Numbered from the stretch's first letter, positions 44,747 through 53,486 are shown. The stretch: 64,000 nucleotides of DNA from Phosphoribacter sp037045055 (GCA_037045055.1 JBAOHJ010000001.1:62001-126000), one strand, 5' to 3'. Program-made: numbers and translations. Notes: a model not told the origin generated them from the letters alone.

Positions 44747-45088
44747 GTGGGCATGTTCGATCGATGGCGCCGTGGTCCACGCGACCCGGGGCGCCGCGAC
44801 GGACCGAAGATGGCCGTCGACGTCGCCGCGGTGCGCGAGCACTTCCGTGCCTTCGCCGCGACCCGCCGAGGCGTCGAGGCCTACGTCGAGCCGGCGACCA
44901 ACGTCACCGCGCCGAGCATGGTGCTCGTGGCCACCGACGGGGAGTGGACCCGCCGGGCCGTGGGCTCGCGCGCCGTGGGGTTCGAGCTGGCCCGGGACCT
45001 GGGCGTGCCGGTCTACGACGTCCTGCTCGTGGGCTACCCGAGCCGGATGCGCGAGTGGTCCTCGCGCCAGCGCCGCAAGGACCCCTGA
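44747..45088 (+). CDS. Conserved hypothetical protein, 113 aa
   Basis: I do not recognise a function. The protein is basic at both ends and has a central alpha/beta segment with GVEAYVEPATNVTAPSMVLV, DGEWTRRAV and a C-terminal VPVYDVLLVGYPSRMREW. The strong motif content suggests a conserved actinobacterial family. No signal or membrane helix is visible. TAGGGT (44734-44739) ends seven bases before GTG 44747, so it is probably leaderless. Confidence 0.7.
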   Translation: MGMFDRWRRGPRDPGRRDGPKMAVDVAAVREHFRAFAATRRGVEAYVEPATNVTAPSMVLVATDGEWTRRAVGSRAVGFELARDLGVPVYDVLLVGYPSRMREWSSRQRRKDP

Positions 45089-45173
45089 GCGGGCAACCCG
45101 GTGGCGGGCCGGCCCGGGGCAGTGGCAGGGTGGTGCGGGGCGAGCGCCCCGACCGAGCAGAGGGAGGCCGGCA

Positions 45174-45371
45174 ATGGCGGGCAAGAGCGGCAAGGCGCGC
45201 AGGGCGGCCGGTCCCTCCGAGGACGTCAAGGCGAAGTTCCGCCAGGCGCTGGAGCGCAAGCATGCCCACGGTGGCCGGGACGTGTCGGCCGAGGGCGAGG
45301 GCTCCAAGGTGCACGAGGCGCACGGCCCGGCCAGTGCCCAGCGGATGTTCCGCCGCAAGGCCGGGGGCTGA
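45174..45371 (+). CDS. DUF5302 small basic protein
   Basis: A 65-aa lysine- and arginine-rich protein. The pattern EDVKAKFRQALERKHAHGG and KVHEAHGPASAQRMFRRK matches DUF5302, a family of unknown function restricted to actinobacteria. GGGAGG lies about seven bases before ATG 45174. It could bind nucleic acid, but this is only suggested by charge. Confidence 0.8.
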   Translation: MAGKSGKARRAAGPSEDVKAKFRQALERKHAHGGRDVSAEGEGSKVHEAHGPASAQRMFRRKAGG

Positions 45372-45454
45372 CCCCGAGCCGTCGCGATCGGCCGGCTCGC
45401 GGTGGCCCCGGTGCGGTCCTGGTGCCCGCCCCGAGGGATGGCTAGGTTGACGCC

Positions 45455-46555
45455 ATGACCGGCGCCCGGCACTCCCCGCTGCACGACCGTCACCTCGCCC
45501 TGGGGGCGAAGCTGGCCGACTTCGGCGGGTGGGAGATGCCGATCGAGTACCCGGGCGGCGGCGTCGTCGCCGAGCACACCGCGGTGCGCGAGCGGGTCGG
45601 GGTGTTCGACGTGAGCCATCTGGGCAAGGCCACCGTGATCGGCCCGGGAGCCGTGGACTTCGTCAACTCCTGCTTCACCAACGACCTGCGCCGGATCGGG
45701 CCTGGGCAGGCGCAGTACACCCTGTGCTGCACCGACTCCGGGGGCGTCGTCGACGACCTCATCCAGTACCTGCGGGCCGAGGACGACGTGTTGCTCATCC
45801 CCAACGCGGCCAACACCGCCGAGGTGGTCCGCCTGATGCGGGCGGTGGCGCCCGCCGGTATCGAGGTGACCGACCGGCATACCGAGTATGCCGTGCTGGC
45901 CGTCCAGGGTCCGCGCTCCGACGAGGTGCTCGACGCCCTCGGGCTGCCCAGCGGCCACGACTACATGTCCTTCGCGACGGCCTCGTGGCAGGGCCGGGGG
46001 TTGACGGTATGCCGCACCGGCTACACCGGCGAGCGCGGCTACGAGCTGGTCCCGCTGGCGGCCGACGCCCCGGCGTTGTGGGATGCCATCCTCGAGGCGA
46101 TGCGCCCGTGGGAGGGGCTGCCGTGCGGGCTGGGTGCCCGCGACACGCTACGCACCGAGATGGGGTACGCCCTGCACGGGCAGGAGCTGTCCGTGGACGT
46201 CACCCCGGTGCAGGCCCGCCTGGGCTGGGCGGTCGGCTGGACCAAGGACTCCTTCTGGGGGGCCGACGCCTTGCGGGCCGAGCGGGCGGCCGGGGCCGCC
46301 CGACTGGCGACCGGGCTGGTGGTGACCGGGCGCGGCATACCGCGGGCGCACTGCGCGGTCACCCGCGGCGGCGCGACGGTCGGGGAGGTGACCTCGGGGA
46401 CGTTCTCCCCGACCCGGCGCCAGGGGATCGCGCTGGCGTTGCTGGACCGGTCGGTCGCCCCGGGCGACGAGGTCGTCATCGACGTGCGTGGCCGGGGGGT
46501 GGCGGCGACCGTGACCCCGCCGCCGTTCGTGCAGGTGCAGGTCCGGCAGGACTGA
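45455..46555 (+). CDS. gcvT: Aminomethyltransferase, glycine cleavage T protein
   Basis: This 366-aa enzyme releases ammonia from the aminomethyl group carried on H protein and forms 5,10-methylene-tetrahydrofolate. It shows GVFDVSHLGKATVIGP, a folate region with TGYTGERGYEL, GLGARDTLRTEMGY and the C-terminal beta domain with SGTFSPTRRQGIALA. TAGGTT (45443-45448) ends six bases before ATG 45455. The gcvP and gcvH genes are not in the window. Confidence 0.94.
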   Translation: MTGARHSPLHDRHLALGAKLADFGGWEMPIEYPGGGVVAEHTAVRERVGVFDVSHLGKATVIGPGAVDFVNSCFTNDLRRIGPGQAQYTLCCTDSGGVVDDLIQYLRAEDDVLLIPNAANTAEVVRLMRAVAPAGIEVTDRHTEYAVLAVQGPRSDEVLDALGLPSGHDYMSFATASWQGRGLTVCRTGYTGERGYELVPLAADAPALWDAILEAMRPWEGLPCGLGARDTLRTEMGYALHGQELSVDVTPVQARLGWAVGWTKDSFWGADALRAERAAGAARLATGLVVTGRGIPRAHCAVTRGGATVGEVTSGTFSPTRRQGIALALLDRSVAPGDEVVIDVRGRGVAATVTPPPFVQVQVRQD

Positions 46556-46561
46556 TCCGCA

Positions 46562-47371
46562 TCACCGTCCGGACGTCACCGACGCCGGCGGGTCGAACGC
46601 CACCGGCGCGTCGAACCCGGCCCGCCGCACCGCCCGGCGCAGGGTGGCCAGCACCGGCCGGCCGGCCACGAGGACCAGGGCCGCGGTGAGCACGGCCCGC
46701 GGCAGGTCCCACCCGAGCGAGGTGGCCAGGTAGAACACGGCATACCGCCCGAGGTTGTCCGTGGCCGGAGCCCCGGGGACGAACCCGCCCCCGACCGGCG
46801 CCGCACCGGCGGCGAGGAACGGCCAGAACCACAGGTTCATCACCGCGCCGTAGCCGATGCCGGCGACGAGCCCGTATGCCGCCAGCAGGGCGAGCTCGGC
46901 GCGGCCCCGGGCCCGCGGCAGGCAGGCCGCGCCCAGCCCCACCCATCCGGCGGCGATCATCTGGAACCCCAGCCAGGGCCCGATGCCGGCGGTGAGGAAC
47001 GCCCCGCAGAGCATGGCGAGCGCCCCGAGCAGCAAGCCCATCCCGCGCCCCAGCACCCGTCCGCCGAGGACGAGCACGACGAACAGCGGCTCCAGTCCGG
47101 CGGTGCCGGCGGACAGCACCCGCAGGGCGCCACCGACGGCGGCCAGGACCCCGAGCACGGCGACGCTCTTGGCGTCCAGGCCGCCGGCGGTCGCCTCGGC
47201 GAGCAGGACGAGGGCCAGCAGCCCGAGCACCGCCGCGAACAGCCACGGCAGGTTCTGCCCGCGGCCCGCGACCCCGGTCGTGGGCCCACCGACGAAGGGC
47301 CAGGCGAACGCCGCCACCCCGACGACGCTGGTGACGGCCAGCGACGCCGTCGCGGCCGGGCGCAGCCTCAC
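46562..47371 (-). CDS. ECF transporter S component, probably cobalamin specific
   Basis: A 269-aa membrane protein with about six to eight helices and the ECF S-component pattern, for example PWLGFQMIAAGWVGLGAACLP. S components bind the vitamin and dock onto the EcfA/EcfT module. GTG 47371 overlaps the stop of the ATPase gene (GTGA). Because a cobalamin riboswitch heads the operon, B12 or a precursor is the likely ligand. Confidence 0.82.
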   Translation of the reverse strand: MRLRPAATASLAVTSVVGVAAFAWPFVGGPTTGVAGRGQNLPWLFAAVLGLLALVLLAEATAGGLDAKSVAVLGVLAAVGGALRVLSAGTAGLEPLFVVLVLGGRVLGRGMGLLLGALAMLCGAFLTAGIGPWLGFQMIAAGWVGLGAACLPRARGRAELALLAAYGLVAGIGYGAVMNLWFWPFLAAGAAPVGGGFVPGAPATDNLGRYAVFYLATSLGWDLPRAVLTAALVLVAGRPVLATLRRAVRRAGFDAPVAFDPPASVTSGR

Positions 47372-48981
47372 GAGGCGGGCTCCAGGGCGGCGCTCACGTC
47401 GGCGACCGTGAGCAGGGCCACCGGGTGCAGGATCTTGGCCACCTGCGGGGCGAACGCGGGCGACCCGGAGAGCACCTCTCGGGTGGACCCGTCCGCGACC
47501 AACTCGCCCTCGGCGAGCACCATGACCCGATCGGTGGCCTCGGCGGCCAGCTCCACGTCGTGGGTCGCCAGCACGACGGTGTGCCCCTGCGCGGCGAGCT
47601 CGCGCAGGACGCCCACCAGTCGGCGCTTGGCCGGGTAGTCCAGGCCGCGGGTGGGCTCGTCGAGCAGGATCACCCGGGGCCGGCCGGCCAGCACGACCGC
47701 CAGGGCCAGGGCCAGGCGCTGGCCCTCCGACAGGTCCCGCGGATGCGCGGTGTCCTGGACCGCCCCGCCGATCCGGGCCAGCAGCCCGCGGGTCCGCCCG
47801 GCAGGGGCGGCGAAGTCGAGGTCGGCCGCCCGGCACTCGGCCTGGACCGAGTCGGCATAGAGCAGCAGGCCGGGATCCTGGGGGACCAGCCCCACCCGCC
47901 GGACCCGCTCCCGGGACCGCAGCTCGGCCGGCGGCACCCCGCCGATGTCCACCCGGCCCAGCGTCGGGGTCAGCGCCCCGGCCAGCGCGGCCAGCAGGGT
48001 GGACTTGCCCGCCCCGTTGCGGCCCATCACCGCGGTGACGGTGCCGGCATACAGGTCCGTGGTGACCTCCCGCAGGGCGCTGACCGCGCCCCGGCGCACG
48101 GTGAGCCGCCGGGCCGACGCGGAGGGTTCGGTGGGGGGGGTGCGCGCCGGCGTCGTCGGGGCCGGCAGCGCGTCGAGGCGCCGGCGCAGGGGGGCGGCCA
48201 GCCGACGGGCCTCGCGCACCGACAAGGGCAGCGGTGCCCAGCCGAGCATCCGGCCCAGCTCGACGATGGGGGGGTGCACGGGGGAGGTGACCATGGCGTC
48301 GGCGGGGCGCAGCAGGTCCGAGACGCGTCCGTCGTCGACGACGACGACCCGGTCGGCGTGGTGGACGACGCGTTCCAGGCGGTGCTCGGCGAGCACCACG
48401 GTGTAGCCCAGGTCGTGGACGAGCCTGGCCAGCGTGGCGAGGACCTCCTCGGCGGCCACCGGGTCCAGCGCCGAGGTCGGCTCGTCGAGGACGAGGACCC
48501 GTGGTCCGGCGGCCAGGACCGCCCCGATCGCCACCCGCTGCTGCTGGCCGCCGGAGAGCCGGGCCAGCGGTCGGTCGCGCAGGTCGGCCAGGCCGACCAG
48601 GTCGAGGGTCTCCTCCAGGCGCCGGCGTATCGCCGCCGGTGGGGTCCCGAGGGTCTCCATGCCGTAGGCGATCTCGTCCTCGACGGAGTCGGTGACGAAC
48701 GAGGCCGCCGGGTCCTGCCCGACGTAGCCGACGAGGTCGGCCAGGTCTCGCGGTCGGTGCTCGCGGGTGTCGCGCCCGGCGACGCGGACCCGCCCGCCGA
48801 GCACGCCCCCGGAGAAGTGCGGCACCAGCCCGTTGAGGCAGCCCAGCAGGGTGGACTTGCCGGACCCGGTGGGGCCGACGACGAGCACGAGCTCGCCCTC
48901 GTCGACGTGCATGCTCACCCCGGCCAGCGTCGGGCGGACGGCCTCGGGGTAGGTCACCGACACCTCGCGCAGGTCGATCAT
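47368..48981 (-). CDS. ECF transporter ATPase, two fused nucleotide-binding domains
   Basis: A 537-aa protein with two ABC ATPase domains that power vitamin uptake at the inner face of the membrane. Domain 1 has GPTGSGKST, LSGGQQQRVAIG and VLVLDEPTSALD. Domain 2 has GRNGAGKST, a divergent signature LSEGQRLALA and VILLDEPTRGLD. It replaces separate EcfA1 and EcfA2 proteins. Its ATG overlaps the EcfT stop (ATGA), and its stop overlaps the S-component start, so translation of the three is coupled. Confidence 0.92.
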   Translation of the reverse strand: MIDLREVSVTYPEAVRPTLAGVSMHVDEGELVLVVGPTGSGKSTLLGCLNGLVPHFSGGVLGGRVRVAGRDTREHRPRDLADLVGYVGQDPAASFVTDSVEDEIAYGMETLGTPPAAIRRRLEETLDLVGLADLRDRPLARLSGGQQQRVAIGAVLAAGPRVLVLDEPTSALDPVAAEEVLATLARLVHDLGYTVVLAEHRLERVVHHADRVVVVDDGRVSDLLRPADAMVTSPVHPPIVELGRMLGWAPLPLSVREARRLAAPLRRRLDALPAPTTPARTPPTEPSASARRLTVRRGAVSALREVTTDLYAGTVTAVMGRNGAGKSTLLAALAGALTPTLGRVDIGGVPPAELRSRERVRRVGLVPQDPGLLLYADSVQAECRAADLDFAAPAGRTRGLLARIGGAVQDTAHPRDLSEGQRLALALAVVLAGRPRVILLDEPTRGLDYPAKRRLVGVLRELAAQGHTVVLATHDVELAAEATDRVMVLAEGELVADGSTREVLSGSPAFAPQVAKILHPVALLTVADVSAALEPAS

Positions 48982-50126
48982 GTGGCCACCGCCTCGGCGG
49001 GAGTGGCCCGCTCGGTCCGGGCTGTGGCCCGGGCGCGGGCCACCCCGGGCGGCACCGGCGTGAGCGCCCCCGCGAGGGCCGCGGCGGCGATGGCCAGCAG
49101 CGGGGCCGGCGGCAGGCCGGGCGCTTGGAGAGGCACCTGAGCGAGGTGGACGCCGTCCCAGCCGCGCGCGTCGGCCACGACGAGCACGCCCGCGGCGAGG
49201 ACCCCGAGACCGCACACCAGCCACTCCGGCCGGGCCCAGGGGTCGCGCCGGTATGCCGTGCGTGCGTCGCCCCGGGAGCCCAGCACGAGGGCCAGGGCCG
49301 CGACGAGCGAGCCGGCGGCGAGCATCGGCAGCCCGAGCCACCCCCCGGCGGCCGGGCCCAGGACTCCGTACAGGCCGCCGAGGATGCCGGCCCCGCCGAG
49401 CAAGGCCAGGACGCTGCCGACGGTCCGGGCGCGGGGGCCGCGCACCGGGGTGCGTCCGTAGCCGCGCGACTCCATCGACGCGGCCAGGTGCAGCGAGCGC
49501 TCCAACGACCCCTCCAGCACCGGGACGGCCAGGCGGGCCAGCTCGCGCAGCCCCCGGCCGTCGTGGCCGCGCAACCGCCGGGCGGCCCGCACCCGGCCGG
49601 CGTGCTCGGCCATCTGGGGGGCGTAGGTGAGCGCGACGACGACGGCCGTGCCGACGTCGTAGAGCGTCGCCGGGGCGTGGCGAAGCAGCCGGCGCGGGCT
49701 GGCCAGGGCGTTGGCCGCGCCGAAGCAGGCGAGCGTGGCGCCCAGGCGGGCGCCCTCCACGGCCGCGGCGGCGACGCCCTCGAGCGTCACCGGGCCGCCG
49801 AGGCGGACCCCGGCGGCCCAGGCCGGCAGGTGCAGCTGCGGCAGTCGCACCAGCACGACCTCGCCGTCGATGCCGTTGCCCAGCACGACGGTGAGCACCA
49901 CCCGCAGGCCGATCGCCAGCGCGCCGACGAGCAGGAACGGGGCCAGGACGCCGGGCGTGCCGACCTCCTGGCGCTGCAGGACCACCCACACCGTGACCCC
50001 GACGACCAGGGCGAGCAGGACCGGGTTGGTGGTGTGCGCGGCGGCAGTGGCCAGGCCCAACCCCCAGACCCACCAGGCCACCGGGTGCAGCACTCGGTGA
50101 CCGGATCGGTGCGTGGGGGTGCGCAT
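48978..50126 (-). CDS. ECF transporter transmembrane (EcfT) component
   Basis: A 382-aa membrane protein with N- and C-terminal helices and the EcfT coupling motifs ARRLRGHDGRG and SMESRGYGR, which contact the ATPases. The ATG at 50126 follows the SCO2322-like gene by 11 bp. The C-terminal extension beyond a standard EcfT core holds extra hydrophobic helices. Confidence 0.88.
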   Translation of the reverse strand: MRTPTHRSGHRVLHPVAWWVWGLGLATAAAHTTNPVLLALVVGVTVWVVLQRQEVGTPGVLAPFLLVGALAIGLRVVLTVVLGNGIDGEVVLVRLPQLHLPAWAAGVRLGGPVTLEGVAAAAVEGARLGATLACFGAANALASPRRLLRHAPATLYDVGTAVVVALTYAPQMAEHAGRVRAARRLRGHDGRGLRELARLAVPVLEGSLERSLHLAASMESRGYGRTPVRGPRARTVGSVLALLGGAGILGGLYGVLGPAAGGWLGLPMLAAGSLVAALALVLGSRGDARTAYRRDPWARPEWLVCGLGVLAAGVLVVADARGWDGVHLAQVPLQAPGLPPAPLLAIAAAALAGALTPVPPGVARARATARTERATPAEAVAT

Positions 50127-50137
50127 GAGGCCGGCGC

Positions 50138-50902
50138 TCAGGCGCCCAGGGCCCTGCGCCGCCGAGCGGCCAGCACGATCAGCAGCACGAGCAGCACGGC
50201 GGCGACGGCCAACACGATCGGGCCGACCGGGCTCGTCGAGCTCGACGACGCGGCGGCGGTGGCGACGGCCGACGGGCTCGGTGTGGCGGCGGCCAGGGCG
50301 AGCGCGGTGTCGGGGGCCTTCTGGGCCTCGGTCAGCGTCGCCACTGCGCCGCCGCAGCCGCTGGCGGGGTAGCCGGAGATGGCGCAGACCAACCCCTTCT
50401 CGACACGGGCGTTGCCGGCGGCGGCGAGCACCTGCGAGCCGGTGGCGGCGGTGGGCACCGATACGCAGGTGCCGGTGGGTGCCGGTGGCGTCGCCGCGCT
50501 CTCGCCGTCCACGTCGCGTCCCGGGTCGACGACGACGCCGACCCGCTTGGCGCCCGCCTGCGCGGCGGTGGCGTCGCAGAGCTGCTCGAAGGTCGGCTTC
50601 ACCCGGGGGGTGCGCGTGCCGCTGCCGTCGTCGACGGCGAACCGCCAACCTTCGACGGACCCGTCCGCCGGCACGGTCTGGGCGGGACCCGCCTGGGCGT
50701 ACGTCCAGGCGCCGGAGGTCAGCTGCCAGTACCCCCAGTACCGGTAGGTATCGGCCCGGGCGCCCAGGGCCGGCCCGAGCAGGGCGGCCACCAGGGCCAG
50801 CAGCAGGGTGAGGGCGACCCGGGCGCGCAGGGCCGCTCGGGCGCGCAGGGCCGATCGGGCGCGCAGGACCGGTCGAGGGGGGGTGGACGAGATGGGGCTC
50901 AT
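50138..50902 (-). CDS. SCO2322-family membrane-anchored surface protein
   Basis: A 254-aa exported protein. A long, basic N-terminal region with LRARxAL repeats leads into a signal helix ending near ALGARA. The outer domain has YRYWGYWQLTSGAWTYAQAG and DGSVEGWRFAV, diagnostic of the SCO2322 family found in cobalamin-linked ECF operons. The C-terminus is a single helix with an Arg-rich tail, so it is held at the membrane facing out. A role in capturing corrinoid is inferred. It is the first gene after the riboswitch. Confidence 0.83.
   Translation of the reverse strand: MSPISSTPPRPVLRARSALRARAALRARVALTLLLALVAALLGPALGARADTYRYWGYWQLTSGAWTYAQAGPAQTVPADGSVEGWRFAVDDGSGTRTPRVKPTFEQLCDATAAQAGAKRVGVVVDPGRDVDGESAATPPAPTGTCVSVPTAATGSQVLAAAGNARVEKGLVCAISGYPASGCGGAVATLTEAQKAPDTALALAAATPSPSAVATAAASSSSTSPVGPIVLAVAAVLLVLLIVLAARRRRALGA
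50821..50874. repeat. 18-bp tandem repeat, three copies
   Basis: Three near-identical copies of GGGCGCGCAGGGCCGCTC lie in the signal-peptide region of the SCO2322-like gene and encode repeated Leu-Arg-Ala-Arg steps. Copy number could change the length of the basic leader. Confidence 0.8.
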
Positions 50903-50905
50903 GCT

Positions 50906-50921
50906 GTGAGGACCTCCTCAC
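50906..50921 (-). promoter_or_regulatory. Hairpin over the ribosome site of the B12 operon
   Basis: The 16-base palindrome GTGAGGA-GG-TCCTCAC (minus strand) contains the only AGGAGG before the SCO2322-like start. Folding would hide that ribosome site. It is a likely expression platform for the upstream riboswitch. Confidence 0.6.
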
Positions 50922-51001
50922 GGCCGGGGTGGGAGGCCTCGGGCGACCAGCCCGACGACTCGCTCCGGTCCGCATTCCGCGACGGACAGTGCTGTGGAGC
51001 C

Positions 51002-51134
51002 GACACCGCCGCGGGTGTTCCGGCTCCCCTGCCTCGGCAGGGTCACGGTTGCGGGACAGCGCCGGAGTTGCACCGGCTTCCCCCGTGGACGGGTCTCGGT
51101 GCCGTGACGGTCCCACGGGAGCGGGGCCGGTGTC
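51002..51134 (-). ncRNA. Cobalamin riboswitch
   Basis: The minus strand carries the conserved core: GGGAAGCCGGTGCAACTCCG, then GCGCTGTCCCGCAACCGTGA and a B12-box-like GCAGGGGAGCCGG. The closing stem P1 pairs GACACCG (51128-51134) with CGGTGTC (51002-51008). It sits about 100 bp before a four-gene ECF transporter operon and should lower its expression when adenosylcobalamin is plentiful. Confidence 0.92.
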
Positions 51135-51172
51135 AAAGCGACGGCGAGGGCGCCCGGCTAGGGTGGGCGTCC

Positions 51173-51382
51173 ATGGCGAACGAGTGGCACTGGGCGCTGG
51201 TGGGTCGGGACGGCGGCCCGGCGGCGCAAGGCGAGCTGTTGCGCTTCCCCACCCAGTCGGAGGCCGAGAGCTGGCTCGGCGAGGAGTGGCCGGTGCTGGT
51301 GGAGGCGGGGGTCGAGTCGGTCTCGCTCTACGAGGGCGACACCCTGGTCTACGCAGGCATGAGCCTGCGTCCGCGGGACTGA
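51173..51382 (+). CDS. Conserved hypothetical protein, 69 aa
   Basis: A small acidic cytosolic protein beginning MANEWHWALVGRDGG, with FPTQSEAESWLGEEWPVLVE and a C-terminal SLYEGDTLVYAGMSLRP. The pattern recurs in actinobacteria without a known function. TAGGGT (51159-51164) lies eight bases before ATG 51173. It is divergent from the riboswitch operon. Confidence 0.7.
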   Translation: MANEWHWALVGRDGGPAAQGELLRFPTQSEAESWLGEEWPVLVEAGVESVSLYEGDTLVYAGMSLRPRD

Positions 51383-51394
51383 CGCCCGGGCTCG

Positions 51395-51967
51395 CTACGA
51401 GGGCCACTGCCCCCGGGGGACCACGGCCCGGGGCAGGCGCCAGCGGCGCACCTGGAAGGCGCGCATCACGGCATACATGGTCAGGCCCTTGACCTCGGCG
51501 GCCCCGAACTTGGCCACCAGCCGGTGCTTGAGCCGCCGCCACATCAGGGCGCTGTCGCCGATGGCCAGCAGCAGCAGGCCGTAGACCCCGACGAAGACGG
51601 CTGTCTGGGCCCACACCTCGCGGACCAGGGACAACAGCAGGACGATCAACATCACCGGGAGCATGATCTCGCCGATGCTGAACCGGGCGTCGACGTAGTC
51701 GCGCACGTATCGCTTCACCGGCCCCTTGTCGCGCTGCGGCAGGCCGGACTCGTCGCCGGTCATCATCGCGGTGCGCTGCCTGGCCAACGCCTCGCGGCGC
51801 TTGAGCTTGTCGGACCGTGCGGCGGCCTTGCGGTCGACGGGCACCAGGGGCCGGCGGTTGGCGGCCTCCTGGTCGCGACGCCTGGGGGTGGGCCGGTTCT
51901 TCGCCCCGGGGCGGGGCGGGTGCACCGAGTCCGTAGGGGTCTGCTCCGCCTTCTTGCGCCACAACAC
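51395..51967 (-). CDS. DUF3043 membrane protein
   Basis: A 190-aa protein with a very basic, Pro-rich N-terminal half (KNRPTPRRRDQEAANRRPLV, then RKAAARSDKLKRREALARQR). Two hydrophobic helices follow near residues 110-160. This matches DUF3043, an actinobacterial family of unknown function. GTG 51967 fits the family start VLWRKKAEQ. The box TACCCT ends seven bases upstream and overlaps a copy of the GGCATAC heptamer. Confidence 0.85.
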   Translation of the reverse strand: MLWRKKAEQTPTDSVHPPRPGAKNRPTPRRRDQEAANRRPLVPVDRKAAARSDKLKRREALARQRTAMMTGDESGLPQRDKGPVKRYVRDYVDARFSIGEIMLPVMLIVLLLSLVREVWAQTAVFVGVYGLLLLAIGDSALMWRRLKHRLVAKFGAAEVKGLTMYAVMRAFQVRRWRLPRAVVPRGQWPS

Positions 51968-52040
51968 GCAGGACAGGGTATGCCGTCCCGGCACCGTTGC
52001 GTGCCTCGCGGCGGCATACCGGGTCGGTAGTCTCGCCGTC

Positions 52041-53420
52041 GTGACCGACACCTTCCCCGCTGCGCAGGTCGAGGCGATCCGCGCCCGCGTGCTCGAGCTG
52101 CTGCCGGCCCTGCGCGCCGACCTGGAGCGGCTCGTGCGGATCCCGAGCGTCTCGCTGCAGTCGCTGGACGGCTACGACCAGAGGCACGTCGAGGCCAGCG
52201 CCGCGGCGGTGGCCGCGCTGCTGCGCGCCGAGGGCCTGACCGTCGAGACCGTCCGCGAGGGTGGGCAGCCCGCCGTCATCGGGCATCGTCCGGGCCCCCC
52301 TGGGGCGCCGACCGTGCTGCTCTACGCCCACCACGACGTCCAACCGCCCGGCGACCCGGCGACCTGGACGAGCCCGGCGTGGGAGCCGACCGAGCGCGCC
52401 GGGCGGCTGTACGGGCGGGGTGCGGCCGACGACAAGGCCGGGATCACCGCCCACCTGGCCGCGCTGCGGGCGCACGGCGATGCCCTGCCGGTGGGGGTGA
52501 CGGTGTTCGTCGAGGGTGAGGAGGAGGTCGGGTCGGAGTCGCTGCCGGCCATCCTGGCCCGGCATGGCCAGCGGCTGCGCGCCGACGCGATCGTGTTGGC
52601 CGACAGCGGCAACTGGGAGGTTGGGCAGCCGGCGCTGACCACGACCCTGCGCGGGTTGGTCCGGGCGGTGGTCACCGTGCGCACCCTCGATCACGCCCTG
52701 CACTCGGGCATGTTCGGCGGGCCGGTGCCCGACGCGCTCACCGTGCTGGTGCGGCTGCTGGCCAGCCTGCACGACGAGCGCGGCGACGTCGCGGTGGCGG
52801 GGCTGCAGGCCGGCGTGGCCAGCGAGCTGCCCTTCGACGAGGCCCGGCTGCGCGCCGAGTCCGGGCTGCTGGACCAGGTGCAGCTCACCGGGTCGGGCTC
52901 GCTGCTGTCGCGACTGTGGACCCGTCCCGCGCTCAGCGTCATCGGCATCGATGCCCCGACGGTGGCCAACGCGTCCAACGCGCTGCTGCCGGTCGCCTCG
53001 GCCAAGGTGTCGATGCGCCTGGCGCCGAGCGAGGACCCGGCCACCGCGTATGCCGCGCTCGCCGAGCATCTGCGCGGCCACGTCGAGTGGGGCGCGCAGG
53101 TCGAGGTGTCGCTGGCCGACGACGGTGCCGGCTTCGCCGCCGACACCACCGGGCCGATCTACGACCAGGCGCGCGCGGCACTGGCCGACGCCTGGGGGGT
53201 GGCGCCGGTGCACATGGGGGTGGGCGGGTCGATCCCGTTCGTGGCGGCCTTCGCGCGGCGTTTCCCCGAGGCGGCCATCCTCGTCACCGGGGTGGAGGAC
53301 CCGGACAGCCGGGCCCACGGCGCCGACGAGTCGCTGGATCTGGGGGAGTGGGAGCGGGCGTGCGTCGCCGAGGCCGTGCTGCTGGCCCGGTTGGGCCGGT
53401 TGGGCCGGTTGGGCCGGTAA
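52041..53420 (+). CDS. M20-family dipeptidase
   Basis: A 459-aa zinc peptidase. It has the metal ligands in LLYAHHDVQPPG and GRGAADDKAGI, the catalytic glutamate and adjacent ligand in VEGEEEVGSES, an aspartate in LADSGNW and a dimerisation-domain histidine in DHALHSGMFGG. It likely splits dipeptides in the cytosol. TAGTCT (52028-52033) ends seven bases before GTG 52041. The C-terminus is made of repeated Leu-Gly-Arg steps from a 9-bp DNA repeat that also supplies the stop codon. Confidence 0.9.
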   Translation: MTDTFPAAQVEAIRARVLELLPALRADLERLVRIPSVSLQSLDGYDQRHVEASAAAVAALLRAEGLTVETVREGGQPAVIGHRPGPPGAPTVLLYAHHDVQPPGDPATWTSPAWEPTERAGRLYGRGAADDKAGITAHLAALRAHGDALPVGVTVFVEGEEEVGSESLPAILARHGQRLRADAIVLADSGNWEVGQPALTTTLRGLVRAVVTVRTLDHALHSGMFGGPVPDALTVLVRLLASLHDERGDVAVAGLQAGVASELPFDEARLRAESGLLDQVQLTGSGSLLSRLWTRPALSVIGIDAPTVANASNALLPVASAKVSMRLAPSEDPATAYAALAEHLRGHVEWGAQVEVSLADDGAGFAADTTGPIYDQARAALADAWGVAPVHMGVGGSIPFVAAFARRFPEAAILVTGVEDPDSRAHGADESLDLGEWERACVAEAVLLARLGRLGRLGR

Positions 53421-53440
53421 GGCCGGTAAGGCCGGTTGGG
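53391..53440. repeat. 9-bp minisatellite across the dipeptidase stop codon
   Basis: Units TTGGGCCGG (three) and TAAGGCCGG (two), then a partial unit, repeat every nine bases. The TAA stop of the dipeptidase is part of the fourth unit. Slippage would change the number of terminal Leu-Gly-Arg steps. Confidence 0.85.
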
Positions 53441-53486
53441 ACGAGAGACGGTACCCGGCCGGCGCTGCCCGGCCCGGGGCGGGGCT

